Shown: positions 15,456-23,995, numbered from the stretch's first letter. The stretch: DNA of 33,185 nt from an uncultured Alphaproteobacteria bacterium (GCA_938028645.1 CALIMD010000157.1:1-33185); one strand, 5' to 3'. Made by a program: numbers and translations. Notes: generated by a model from the sequence alone, not told the origin.

Positions 15456-16508
15456 TTAGATTGAACGAACCAGATCAAGGCTCTGTTTGGACTTGCCGGT
15501 CTCTACCTGGGTTACCGCCTCAACCAAGGCAGCGTTAGCTGGCGCCGTTAGTCCTATTTCTGCGCCTTTTTCGACAACAAAGCCATTGATAGCATGGATT
15601 TCGGTACGTCGTTTCTTATCAATATCCTGCGCCATCGATGGTCTGGACGCATCGCTCCGTCCAATAGCGCTTTCTTCCATTACCTGTTCCATTGACGCTA
15701 TCATACCAGTATCACCATCCATCGCAGCAACCCAGTCATCTGGTTCAAACTTGTTGATGGTTTCTAATTGATAACCCAGCGCTTTCCCAATTTTAACTGC
15801 TTCACCAGCTAGTCTTATCGTCAATCGCCTGGTGATTGTCTCTTGATCACAGGCATTGGCTCCCAGACCTGAAGCTGCGCAGACGCCATTTCTCATCGCA
15901 TTCGCAACTAACTTGGACCAGCGTTCACCCCACAAATTATTTGTAACCTTCGCACTATCGACCACAGATAATAATTTAGCTATCTCCTCAATTCTGGGCG
16001 TTATACGACCATGTACCTCACCAGCTCTAAAAACAGTATGTTTTTTTCCGCCCAATGGGACCCCGCGCCTTACTTTACCAGGGCCTATGAGTTCTACGGC
16101 TATTTTAGCAGCTATACAGCCAGTCGTTCTGCCCCATCCAACAATATCAGCTATTGTCTCTTCATTAATACAGTTCTGTAATGAAACACAAAATCCCGTA
16201 GGCGAAAGATAATCTTTAACGAGCATAGTTGCCCAAGCCGTGTCATAAGACTTCATACAAATAAAGGCTATATCGATTGGCTTCTCTCGTTTCAGACCCT
16301 GAACGTCGGTTAACGTGATTGCTCTGGCCGAGGTATTAAAACACTCTGCATCTGTGAGACCTGACAATGTCAAACCATCATTATTCATTGCAGCGACATG
16401 TTCTGCCCAAGGATCAACAAAGATAACATCTTCCCCCATGCGAGCCATATAACCGCCTACATATGCACCAACGGCTCCTGCTCCCATTATCAAAATCCGT
16501 TTACCCAT
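15456..16508 (-). CDS. Ketopantoate reductase (ApbA/PanE) family protein
   Basis: A 350-aa NAD(P)H-dependent oxidoreductase of the 2-dehydropantoate 2-reductase family. The Rossmann loop is MGAGAVGAYVGG (8-19). The conserved CMKSYDT segment, the catalytic-Lys helix NNLWGERWSKLVANAMRNG, and the C-terminal RPSMAQDIDKKRRTEIHAINGFVV block follow; the latter resembles the PanE SM-QD--RRTEID motif. It is about 50 aa longer than typical PanE, mainly between the helices of the C-domain, so pantothenate synthesis is not assured and a different 2-oxo acid may be used. The start at ATG 16508 is chosen because AGGAG lies 7 nt upstream; longer frames would run into the upstream dioxygenase gene. That gene ends 46 nt away on the same strand. 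Confidence 0.82.
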   Translation of the reverse strand: MGKRILIMGAGAVGAYVGGYMARMGEDVIFVDPWAEHVAAMNNDGLTLSGLTDAECFNTSARAITLTDVQGLKREKPIDIAFICMKSYDTAWATMLVKDYLSPTGFCVSLQNCINEETIADIVGWGRTTGCIAAKIAVELIGPGKVRRGVPLGGKKHTVFRAGEVHGRITPRIEEIAKLLSVVDSAKVTNNLWGERWSKLVANAMRNGVCAASGLGANACDQETITRRLTIRLAGEAVKIGKALGYQLETINKFEPDDWVAAMDGDTGMIASMEQVMEESAIGRSDASRPSMAQDIDKKRRTEIHAINGFVVEKGAEIGLTAPANAALVEAVTQVETGKSKQSLDLVRSI

Positions 16509-16554
16509 TCCCATTCTCCTGTGCTGATATTTACTAATAGTAATCGAATAAAAT

Positions 16555-17403
16555 TTATTTGGGTACCTCATTGCTGCCTATGGTCAAACGATGCATTACT
16601 CGTCGCTCCCCATGATAGTCGTTTAAGGCTCGGTGCTGCGTGCATCTATTATCCCACAATACAAGGGTTCCTTTCCGGTATGGAACACGGCATGTAAAAT
16701 CAGGTTCTGCTGCATGCTCTCTTAAGAAATCAAGAAGCGGCTTACTTTCCTCAACAGTCATATCCTCAAAACGTGCTAGATGAGCAGCGCTAATATAAAG
16801 CACCTTTTTATCGGTTTGAGGATGCGTTCGTATTATTGGATGGAACGAAGCTTCTTCTGCTCGGTCTAAATTCGCCACATCAAAACGGGTAGACTTCATT
16901 CTCGCAACCCTGCCGCCAGAGTTTTTTAAAGCCGCTGAATACTCTGCATTCATGCCTTCTAATAATTCTTTCATACCATCCGAAAGACTCTCATATGCCA
17001 AATATAAGTTAGTTAACATGGTATCACCTCCTTTAGAGGGAACTTCTAACGCATACAACATTGTTCCCATCGGTGGCATATTGGTGAATGACATATCCGA
17101 ATGCCACTTTCCCCCGAAATTTCTTTTTTCGTCAGGTTCTTTGCGGATTTCAAATATTTCAGGGTGCTCAGGAAGGCCTTTAACAAACGGGTATGGTTCC
17201 AAGGAGCCAAACTTTCTGGCAAATGCCTTACATTCATCTGGTCCTAAAGTTTGATCATGAAATATAATGACTAAATTTTCTAATAATGCTTGATGAATTT
17301 CATCAAACGTCTTGTTATCTAGTTTTTTACTTAGATCTACGCCTCCTATCTCAGCTCCCATGGCACCTGATAGGGGATTTATAGTAATTTTCTTATATTG
17401 CAT
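16555..17403 (-). CDS. TauD/TfdA-family 2-oxoglutarate-dependent dioxygenase
   Basis: A 282-aa cytoplasmic Fe(II)/2-oxoglutarate dioxygenase. The N-terminal INPLSGAMGAEIGGVDLSKKL is the classic TauD opening. The iron ligands are His101 and Asp103 (KWHSDMSF) and His257 (TQHRALND), and Arg272 (MHRLTI) is placed to bind 2-oxoglutarate, the same spacing as TauD His255/Arg270. Substrates in the family include taurine, alkylsulfates, 2,4-D and other carboxylates; no sulfonate transporter is adjacent, so taurine is not assured. The frame extends 35 codons to a TTG at 17508, but homology begins at MQYKK (17403). No strong ribosome site marks either start. A consensus promoter lies upstream at 17544-17571. 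It is probably cotranscribed with the PanE-like gene. Confidence 0.87.
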   Translation of the reverse strand: MQYKKITINPLSGAMGAEIGGVDLSKKLDNKTFDEIHQALLENLVIIFHDQTLGPDECKAFARKFGSLEPYPFVKGLPEHPEIFEIRKEPDEKRNFGGKWHSDMSFTNMPPMGTMLYALEVPSKGGDTMLTNLYLAYESLSDGMKELLEGMNAEYSAALKNSGGRVARMKSTRFDVANLDRAEEASFHPIIRTHPQTDKKVLYISAAHLARFEDMTVEESKPLLDFLREHAAEPDFTCRVPYRKGTLVLWDNRCTQHRALNDYHGERRVMHRLTIGSNEVPK

Positions 17404-17543
17404 CGAGTAGATATCCAGAAGTTGATCTTTTCCATAAGTTGTTACAAACGTGGGCCTTTTGCAATCCACCCAGTCTCTACAGGTGTGATTATGATCACTT
17501 AAGGGCAAATATTATTGTTTGGCAGCGTGCAGGAAGAAGAATA

Positions 17544-17571
17544 ATTATATTTTATGAAGTATATTTGTCAA
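17544..17571 (-). promoter_or_regulatory. Consensus sigma-70 promoter for the dioxygenase gene
   Basis: Read on the minus strand, a perfect TTGACA (plus-strand TGTCAA 17566-17571) is followed after 16 bp by a perfect TATAAT (plus-strand ATTATA 17544-17549). Transcription would start near 17537, giving a leader of about 134 nt before the preferred dioxygenase ATG. Both hexamers match the sigma-70 consensus exactly, which is unusual in this window. Confidence 0.7.
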
Positions 17572-17637
17572 AAATGAATTATTATCCGACACGGGCAATG
17601 ATAAATGCGACGTTAGTGAAGCCAGTGGTAATCTATT

Positions 17638-18594
17638 TTGCCTTCCGTCGACTGGTTCGATACATCACAGAATTTGTTATTGAAGTTTAGCCCACCCTTT
17701 GAGAACTGTGCCCCGTTTGTGTTAGAAAACTTATTCCCCATCTTATTATCTCTTACCGCTGCTTTCCTTTTTGCATTGGGAGCGATGTTTCAAAGCATGG
17801 GTTTGAAGCATATCGACTCTAAAAGCGGTGCTGCAATCACAATATCAACCTCTGCAATTCTTTTCTTACTTGCCGCACCATTTTTTTTGAACCTCGATCA
17901 CTTAGTGCATCCGGCTGTATTGATATTTGTATTGGTTGGTTGCTTTCGACCAGCGGTTTCTGCTAATTTAGCTTTAGCAGGGATGCGCTTTTTGGGGCCC
18001 ACGCTTTCGTCTACGTTGACCTCTACTAGCCCATTATTTGGAGTAGCTCTGGGCATTTTATGTCTAGGAGAAATTTTAACCTTACCTATAGCAATCGGAA
18101 CTATCATAATAGTTTTAGCGATTATGGTCCTTGCAAAGAAAGACGATAAAATTGCCACTAATTGGCCTATTTGGGCCCTCGCATTACCAATAGGCGCGGC
18201 AGCTATCCGCGCTTTTGCCCATGTATTAACGAAAATTGGCATGGAAGAAGTTCCAGATGCCTACCTCGCAGGACTGGTAGGTTTTGTAATATCAGCATTG
18301 ATCACTTTATGTATAAATAAATTCAGGCGTGGGACCCCGAGTCTTCCTTGGAGAACCCCGCCGGCTCGATGGTTTATGGGCGCAAGTGCTTGTTTTAGTT
18401 TGGCCGTTATAGCGCTTAATACTGCGCTTCATTTAGGCCAGGTTGTTCAAATAGTACCAATTGTTGCAGCTTCGCCCATTTTCACACTTATCCTCAGTGT
18501 ATCTATCTTTAGAAGAGAAAGAATTACTAAACGCATAGTATTGGCAGTTTTTATGGTAGTGCCTGCAGTGGCGTTAATAGCCACTTCTTCGTAG
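17638..18594 (+). CDS. EamA/DMT-superfamily transporter
   Basis: An inner-membrane protein of up to 318 aa with about ten hydrophobic spans in two EamA-like halves. The first half begins FPILLSLTAAFLFALGAMF and contains the SANLALAGMRFLGPTLSSTLTSTSPLFGVALGILCLGE block, a standard DMT repeat motif. The second repeats the pattern with TALHLGQVVQIVPIVAASPIFTLILS. Such proteins export or import amino acids, nucleosides or other small metabolites; the substrate is unknown. The farthest start is TTG 17638, but about 27 residues there are non-hydrophobic and not family-like, so GTG 17719 (MLENLFPIL) is an equally plausible start. It is divergent from the dioxygenase and converges with the amidase (6-bp gap). 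Confidence 0.78.
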   Translation: MPSVDWFDTSQNLLLKFSPPFENCAPFVLENLFPILLSLTAAFLFALGAMFQSMGLKHIDSKSGAAITISTSAILFLLAAPFFLNLDHLVHPAVLIFVLVGCFRPAVSANLALAGMRFLGPTLSSTLTSTSPLFGVALGILCLGEILTLPIAIGTIIIVLAIMVLAKKDDKIATNWPIWALALPIGAAAIRAFAHVLTKIGMEEVPDAYLAGLVGFVISALITLCINKFRRGTPSLPWRTPPARWFMGASACFSLAVIALNTALHLGQVVQIVPIVAASPIFTLILSVSIFRRERITKRIVLAVFMVVPAVALIATSS

Positions 18595-18600
18595 TATTAA

Positions 18601-20007
18601 CTACCACCGAGGAGGACGGAGCTTGTGAAAATTAGTAACGGACTGAAAAGCTGCTCCTGCTTGCACAAGTAGCGGTTCAGATAAACGATTCCCAACTAAT
18701 TGAAGCGATAAAGGCAATTGGTTGGCATTTAGTCCACACGGCAGGGCTATGGTTGGCAACCCCGAAAAATCCATGGGCACAGTGAACCTTGAATCCCATG
18801 GATCCCTGTTTTGAGGGATTGGTCCATAGGCATTTTTTTCTGTGTATGGATATGCTGCCCGTGGGGTTGACGGACATAATAACAGGTCAATGCCGTCCAT
18901 TGTTCCCATGAGTGCCCCATTGCACTCCTGCCTGCTTTCTTGAGCTCTAGCGTAATCAATTGCGGAATAGCCAGCGCCTTGACGTAGCCATTCTCTGAAC
19001 CACAACCCATAGTCTTCACTGCGTTCGGGATAAAATTCTTGATGGGCAAATGCGGCTTCAGAACTGCACAATACTGGCCAAGCTTGCATATATTCTCTTA
19101 ATTTTTTTGGCATAGATACTTCAATTATTTCTGCACCCAGCTCACTCATAATCTTTAGACCATCCGCCACCGCCACAGCAAAATCTGCTTCTATATCTCT
19201 AGAACTATATTCTGAGTCCCATCCTATTCGTATCCCTTTAATACCGGATTCTACATTCATTAACATATCAGGAACCGGATCGAGTAATGCTGTAGGGTCA
19301 TTAACATCTGAACCTGAAATAGTTTGCATTATTATTCCGGCGTCTATTGCGCTTCGTGTTAATGGCCCCACATGATCAAGCGATTGTGCAAGGTCGAGCA
19401 CGCCATACCTACTTACTCTACCCCAGGTTGGTTTAAGACCAACAGTCCCGCAAACCGCTGCCGGATGACGAATAGACCCTCCGGTGTCACTCCCTATAGT
19501 CGCATATGCAAGGCCCGCGGCGGCAGCTACCCCCGAACCGCTTGAAGAGGCTCCAGGCCAATGGTCCTCTTTCCACGGGTTTTGTGGGACCTCCCTTTTT
19601 GGGTTATAACCGGCCATAGCGCCTTCTGTTAAATTGAGCTTTCCTAACAGAATGGCCCCAGCTGCTCTGAAACGTACAACAATCGTTGCATCATATGCCG
19701 GCTTAAAATCCTTCAGCACGGCTGTTCCCCCCATAGTCCGAACTCCTTTGGTGAAACAAAGATCCTTTAGGGCAATAGGGACGCCATGGAGAAACCCAAG
19801 GTAATCGCCAGACATGATTTGCTGCTCAGCTATTTGTGCTTGATCCATGGCCATCTCTGCCGTTACCGTCGCGTATGATTTTAATTCGGTGTCGACTGCA
19901 TCAATTCGACCCAGGAGATGTTCTGTAACCTCAACGGGAGAGATTTTTTTTTCTTTAATTAGTTTGGATAAGTCGAGAATGGATAAATAGTGTAACGGTT
20001 CTTCCAT
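18601..20007 (-). CDS. Amidase (amidase-signature family)
   Basis: A 468-aa cytoplasmic amide hydrolase. The Ser-cisSer-Lys triad is present: Lys81 (PIALKDL), cis-Ser154 in the GASSSGSG loop, and nucleophile Ser178 in GSDTGGSIRHPAA; the Ser-Ser spacing of 24 is canonical. The C-terminal block FTVPMDFSGLPTIALPCGL is typical of the family and of GatA. It lacks gatB or gatC neighbours, so a catabolic amidase is more likely than the tRNA-dependent transamidase subunit. The ATG start is preceded by GGAGG at good spacing. Divergent from the 3-hydroxyisobutyrate-dehydrogenase-like gene. Substrate unknown. Confidence 0.9.
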   Translation of the reverse strand: MEEPLHYLSILDLSKLIKEKKISPVEVTEHLLGRIDAVDTELKSYATVTAEMAMDQAQIAEQQIMSGDYLGFLHGVPIALKDLCFTKGVRTMGGTAVLKDFKPAYDATIVVRFRAAGAILLGKLNLTEGAMAGYNPKREVPQNPWKEDHWPGASSSGSGVAAAAGLAYATIGSDTGGSIRHPAAVCGTVGLKPTWGRVSRYGVLDLAQSLDHVGPLTRSAIDAGIIMQTISGSDVNDPTALLDPVPDMLMNVESGIKGIRIGWDSEYSSRDIEADFAVAVADGLKIMSELGAEIIEVSMPKKLREYMQAWPVLCSSEAAFAHQEFYPERSEDYGLWFREWLRQGAGYSAIDYARAQESRQECNGALMGTMDGIDLLLCPSTPRAAYPYTEKNAYGPIPQNRDPWDSRFTVPMDFSGLPTIALPCGLNANQLPLSLQLVGNRLSEPLLVQAGAAFQSVTNFHKLRPPRW

Positions 20008-20097
20008 TTTTAAAAACCTCCACTTCGAGATAAGAATAATTTGAAATACACGGACTTAAATAGTTATCAGGTTAGAGGATATTAAAAGTTTAAATGA

Positions 20098-20103
20098 TAT
20101 AAT
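20098..20103 (+). promoter_or_regulatory. Putative -10 element for the HIBADH-like gene
   Basis: An exact TATAAT lies 31 nt before the preferred ATG at 20135. No good -35 hexamer is seen 16-18 bp upstream. A start site near 20110 would exclude the longer reading frame from 20102, which supports the internal ATG. Confidence 0.35.
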
Positions 20104-20134
20104 GATTGAACAATTTTTATATATAGGAAGCAAC

Positions 20135-21025
20135 ATGATTACAGAAATAATAGGAGTTATTGGATTAGGCAATGCCGGGGGTGCAGTCGCGGGAGCCTTA
20201 GCAAGGAAAACTAAAGTAGTCGGTTTTGACCCTGACCCAGAGAGATGCTTACGTGCCGGAGATCTCGGTGTCGACTGTGTAAGTTCAACGGAAGAGCTTG
20301 CCGAGAAAACTGACCACATTATTCTTTCTCTCCCCAAACCAGAAATTTCTATCGCTGTTACAAAAACTCTCTGTGATAGTGCTTCAAGACCAAAGCTTCT
20401 TATCGAAACAAGCACAGTTACACCACAAACCGCAATTACCTGTAATGATCTATGTAAACAAAACGATATTGCTTATGTAGATGCAGCTATAGCAGGCGGC
20501 GTAGCTAGTATGGCAGCCGGTGAAATTACTTTTTTTCTTGGGGGAGCCGATGAGAATAAGAAGTTAGCCTCAAACATACTCAATTTAATAGCAGCAGGCA
20601 TCCATGATTTAGGACCCGTTGGAGCAGGAATGGGTACAAAGGTTGTTAATAACGGCGTGATGCATGCATTAATGGTAGTACTAATAGAAGCCTTCAGCAT
20701 GTCAAATAAGCTCGGCGTATCGAGCCAGACAATGATTGAAATTTTAAATAGAGAAGAAGGGTTGCTAAGGCCGCTAGTTCATCGAGTTCAAGAGAGAATG
20801 CAAGAAGGAAATTATGAGGGAGGTATGTCCGTCACGAATGCAAGGAAAGATTCTGTACTGGCTCTCGAGACAGCCCAACACCTCGGCGTACCACTTTTTG
20901 CTACGCTGGCAGCCCACACACCTTATGAAATAGCAGAAGCGAATGATATGGGCGACTTAGATTATGCCTCGTTAGCGTTATTATGGGAAAAGTGGGCTAA
21001 GGTAAGCTTCAAGAATACTGATTGA
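20135..21025 (+). CDS. 3-hydroxyisobutyrate dehydrogenase-like NAD(P)-dependent oxidoreductase
   Basis: A 296-aa beta-hydroxyacid dehydrogenase-family enzyme. The Rossmann motif is VIGLGNAGGAVAGALA (8-23). The substrate loop VDAAIAGGVASMAAG (115-129) replaces the usual DAPVSGG with DAAIAGG, losing the Pro and Ser. The catalytic lysine is Lys169 in GAGMGTKVVNN, with Asn172/173 beside it. It reversibly oxidises a 3-hydroxy acid to an aldehyde or ketone; substrates in the family include 3-hydroxyisobutyrate, tartronate and 6-phosphogluconate. ATG 20135 is preferred over 20102 because AGGAAG (20125-20130) precedes it. The altered substrate loop suggests a non-standard hydroxy acid. Divergent from the amidase, convergent with the Ldh-family gene. 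Confidence 0.86.
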   Translation: MITEIIGVIGLGNAGGAVAGALARKTKVVGFDPDPERCLRAGDLGVDCVSSTEELAEKTDHIILSLPKPEISIAVTKTLCDSASRPKLLIETSTVTPQTAITCNDLCKQNDIAYVDAAIAGGVASMAAGEITFFLGGADENKKLASNILNLIAAGIHDLGPVGAGMGTKVVNNGVMHALMVVLIEAFSMSNKLGVSSQTMIEILNREEGLLRPLVHRVQERMQEGNYEGGMSVTNARKDSVLALETAQHLGVPLFATLAAHTPYEIAEANDMGDLDYASLALLWEKWAKVSFKNTD

Positions 21026-21039
21026 CTTACTGAGGTACG

Positions 21040-22089
21040 TCAAAACCCCAGTTTCTTTTCCATTCCATATTGCTGAGCAAGGTCATGAAGTTTAGACCAC
21101 GTCGCGTCTTCTACCTCTATGCCATTAAGACTTCGTTCCTGCGCTCTTTTAAACTCGATTTCGCCAGGGTAGAGTACCTCATCAAACCCATCTGCGGGCA
21201 AAGTATTTTTTAAGTAGTGTGCAAAATCAGCAACTTCTTTTTTAAAAGTTTCAAGGGACCTGAATGCTTCAACCTTAAAGACGGCCATAAAACAGCCATC
21301 GTTATGACGACCACTTGGTTCAACACCGTGACCCAATCCAGTCAATATTCCTGAAAAAATCTCAATCATGGCCGATAATCCATAACCTTTATACCCTTCG
21401 GTACCCCCCAATGGAAGCAGCGGCCCACCTTCTTTGAAGGCTGCGGGATTAGTTGTAGCCTGACCATCTTTATCTATAATCCAGCCTTCAGGGATATCAT
21501 CCCCGCGCGCTAGCGCGAGATTAATCTTGCCTGCTGCCACCGCTGACGAAGCCATATCGATAAAGAAAGGGCCATCTAAGTTAGAAGGCATCGCGATAGA
21601 GATAGGATTTGTTCCCAAACGCTTTTCCCTTCCTCCAAATGGTGCCACATGCTTTGGTCCTCGACCCGAGTCAGCTGTTATCATGGCAATCATTCCCTCT
21701 TCGGCAGCCATAAGAGGATAACTTGCGAGCCTACCTATATGACCCTGACGAAAAACAGTAGCTGCTGCAACATTCTGTGTTTTGGCTTTTTCTATTGTAT
21801 ATTTCATCGCCCGTTCGTTAGCCACATAACCAAAGCCCCAGTGCCCATCTACCACGGTGGTTGTTGGTGACTCTTGAATTATTTCCCAATCAGCCCCAGG
21901 AACAATCTCGTTCTTCACAACCCGATCGATGTACGTAGGTATTTGAATAATTCCATGGCTATCATGCCCCGCAAGATTGGCTCCAATCACATGACGTGCC
22001 ACCGTTGCAGACTCTTCTTTTGGAGCCCCTGCTCCTTGTAACAAATTATCTGCTATCTCTTCTAAAATTTTGGCTTTAATAACAGGCAT
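21040..22089 (-). CDS. Ldh-family (malate/L-lactate/ureidoglycolate-type) dehydrogenase
   Basis: A 349-aa NAD(P)-dependent oxidoreductase of the Ldh2/YbiC family, whose fold differs from the classical Rossmann lactate dehydrogenases. The catalytic-site motif HDSHGIIQIPTYI is at 42-54. VVDGHWGFGYV, FRQGHIGRLASYPL, a cofactor region PFGGREKRLGTNPISIAMP, and EGYKGYGLSAMIEI follow. Family members oxidise malate, L-lactate, 2,3-diketogulonate or ureidoglycolate; which applies here is unknown. A GGGAG site lies upstream of the ATG. The monooxygenase gene lies downstream of nothing shared: it is upstream on the same strand with 112 nt between, so they may or may not share a transcript. Confidence 0.88.
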   Translation of the reverse strand: MPVIKAKILEEIADNLLQGAGAPKEESATVARHVIGANLAGHDSHGIIQIPTYIDRVVKNEIVPGADWEIIQESPTTTVVDGHWGFGYVANERAMKYTIEKAKTQNVAAATVFRQGHIGRLASYPLMAAEEGMIAMITADSGRGPKHVAPFGGREKRLGTNPISIAMPSNLDGPFFIDMASSAVAAGKINLALARGDDIPEGWIIDKDGQATTNPAAFKEGGPLLPLGGTEGYKGYGLSAMIEIFSGILTGLGHGVEPSGRHNDGCFMAVFKVEAFRSLETFKKEVADFAHYLKNTLPADGFDEVLYPGEIEFKRAQERSLNGIEVEDATWSKLHDLAQQYGMEKKLGF

Positions 22090-22201
22090 ACTTAAATACT
22101 CCCTACTACTTCATCTTATTAAAACTCAACGGCTATTTATAGAGTAGCCATAGAGGTGAGTTTCAAACATTGAGTTCAAAGCTTTAACTTTGATTAATGA
22201 A

Positions 22202-23566
22202 TTAATGTCCTCCACTAGGCATAGGAATACTCCAGTGCGCTGCAGTGGGATAATCAAGGCCAAGGTTCTCCCGTAACGTTGGCCCTGCATAATCCTTATG
22301 ATAAATCCCTCGCCTTTGAAGCTCTGGAACAACAAATTTAACAAAATCTTCATAGGCTCCCGGCACGTGCGTAGCTGCAATAACAAAACCATCACAAGCA
22401 CCGGTCGTGAACCATTCTTCCATTATATCGGCCACATCCTTACCACTACCAACCCAAGGGCTATGCAATAGTCCTCTCCCACTAAATTTCATAAACTCTC
22501 TGGGTGTCGGGTTCGTCTTTCCACTAGCCTCGAGAACACGGTTTCGTATACCTTGTATACCCTGCATCCCTTCTATCTCTTCAGTACTCAATGGCTCATC
22601 CATACCTCGGCTCCCAAAATCAAAATTTAGAGCCTCCGACAATAAAGATAATTGATCGAGATCTGTTGGCAAAGTATCAATTAACGCTCTTTTATCCTCA
22701 GCCTCCGATCTTGTCTCCGCACTTACGCAATGCGCTAGAACAGCCACTTTCACTTTATCTGGATCTCTACCATGAGCGGCTATATTTTCCTTAAAAGCCG
22801 CATATTCTTTTCTACCTGCCTCTATGTTTGGATATGCAACAAAAACTAGCTCCGCCCAACGAGCCGCAAATCTCTGTCCACGACCACTCTGTCCTGCCTG
22901 AATCAATACAGGATGTCCCTGTGGCGAACGGGGAACAGTAAATGGCCCCCGTGACTTGTAATAATCCCCTTCGAAGTCGATACGATGAATTTTTTTGGGG
23001 TCGGCAAATCGATTATTAACTTTATCCGCTAAAATTGCTCCCTCTTCCCACGAATTCCAATGTCCTAGAACGACCTCCATAAATTCGTCAGCACTATCAT
23101 ACCGTTTGTCATGCTCTATAACTTCAGTCCGCCCCATATTCATCGCCTCACCATCATTCAAAGATGTGACTATATTCCAGGCGGCTCGTCCTTTACTCAT
23201 CAGATCTAATGTTGAGAAGACGCGAGCCACGTGAAAAGGTTCATAATAAGTTGTTGAATATGTTGAACCAAGACCCAGGTTTTCCGTTGCCATACCCATA
23301 GTCATCAGAACGGTGACTGGATCCATTTTTACACATCTTATTCCGCCTTCAACCGTATGTTCATGGTTCCCGCCATACATATCCGGCATGGCCAAACGAT
23401 CATCAAAGAAGCCGAGATGAAATTTTCCTTCTTCCAAAACTTTGGCTATATGGCGATAAAAGTCTGGTGATGTAGAATCAACTCGTGACTCAGGATGACG
23501 CCATGAGGCAGCGAAATTTGTACAATTCTGTGCTTGCAGAAATGCGACTAAGGTCATCTGGCGCAA
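22202..23566 (-). CDS. LLM-class FMN-dependent monooxygenase (NtaA/SnaA/DszA/SoxA type)
   Basis: A 454-aa flavin-dependent monooxygenase of the nitrilotriacetate monooxygenase subfamily. It needs FMNH2 from a separate reductase, which is not in the window. Visible marks are the N-terminal RQMTLVAFLQ, ASWRHPES, LGFFDDRLAMPD, the YYEPFHVARVFSTLDLMSKGRAAWNIVTS block, HPVLIQAGQSGRGQRFAARWAE, and GACDGFVIAATHVPGAYEDFV near the C-terminus. The start is put at TTG 23566, with GGAG 8 nt upstream, because homologues start at the RQM segment; a longer TTG at 23593 lacks a ribosome site. Substrates in the subfamily include aminopolycarboxylates, organosulfur compounds and long-chain alkanes. The specific one is not determinable here. 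Confidence 0.88.
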   Translation of the reverse strand: MRQMTLVAFLQAQNCTNFAASWRHPESRVDSTSPDFYRHIAKVLEEGKFHLGFFDDRLAMPDMYGGNHEHTVEGGIRCVKMDPVTVLMTMGMATENLGLGSTYSTTYYEPFHVARVFSTLDLMSKGRAAWNIVTSLNDGEAMNMGRTEVIEHDKRYDSADEFMEVVLGHWNSWEEGAILADKVNNRFADPKKIHRIDFEGDYYKSRGPFTVPRSPQGHPVLIQAGQSGRGQRFAARWAELVFVAYPNIEAGRKEYAAFKENIAAHGRDPDKVKVAVLAHCVSAETRSEAEDKRALIDTLPTDLDQLSLLSEALNFDFGSRGMDEPLSTEEIEGMQGIQGIRNRVLEASGKTNPTPREFMKFSGRGLLHSPWVGSGKDVADIMEEWFTTGACDGFVIAATHVPGAYEDFVKFVVPELQRRGIYHKDYAGPTLRENLGLDYPTAAHWSIPMPSGGH

Positions 23567-23593
23567 AGGGGAAACTCCATCTTTTATTTTCAA

Positions 23594-23925
23594 CGAACAA
23601 TGTTAACTAGTAAGAGAAGTAAATTACTGCTCATCAAATGTCGACAGCATCGAGACCAGATGACACCATACGGATGAATAATTTAGCTGACAGCTTTTTT
23701 CGAAAAATCAAAATAGCGATGGCAGGTATTCCGTTAAATTAAACGTGCTCGAAACTTTGGTTAAACCTATGGAAACCGTAGTGGTTGTAATTGATCCCTC
23801 TGCTTTTTATGTTAGGTGAATTCATACTAAGCTAGAGCAATAAATCATCCAGAAAGTATTGATTTACCAAATAAAAAAAACGTTTTTTGTGCCTCAAGCA
23901 CTTTTTGGAAACTTTGTTTTCAGGT
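23594..23925. other. Non-coding gap with local inverted repeats, function unknown
   Basis: No convincing gene lies in this AT-rich gap between the monooxygenase and the terminator of the BMP operon. It should hold the monooxygenase promoter (minus strand), but no clear hexamer pair is seen. Near 23860-23930 an ATTTACC / GGTAAAT pair flanks a T-rich segment containing a small GTGC-CTCAA-GCAC hairpin with A and T runs on either side. This could be part of a bidirectional terminator or a structured RNA. Evidence is thin. Confidence 0.3.
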
Positions 23926-23967
23926 AAATAAAAAGGCACTCTGTTATACACTTAAAAACAGAGTGCC
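23926..23967 (-). terminator. Intrinsic terminator of the BMP-type importer operon
   Basis: A perfect 11-bp inverted repeat, GGCACTCTGTT (23935-23945) with AACAGAGTGCC (23957-23967), closes an 11-nt loop. On the minus strand it is followed by TTTTTATTT (23926-23934). It begins 28 nt past the stop of the BMP binding-protein gene, the last gene of the minus-strand operon. It is the clearest rho-independent terminator in the window. Confidence 0.9.
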
Positions 23968-23995
23968 CCAAATAAAGTGTCAACAACAGCTATGG

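Noticed and set aside
18601-20007. Calling the amidase GatA (Glu-tRNA amidotransferase subunit A)
   Set aside because: No gatC or gatB is adjacent, and the catalytic triad alone is shared by all amidase-signature enzymes.
22202-23566. Naming the monooxygenase nitrilotriacetate monooxygenase (NtaA) or RutA
   Set aside because: The subfamily is clear, but substrates vary widely, no flavin reductase or rut genes are present, and the length exceeds RutA.
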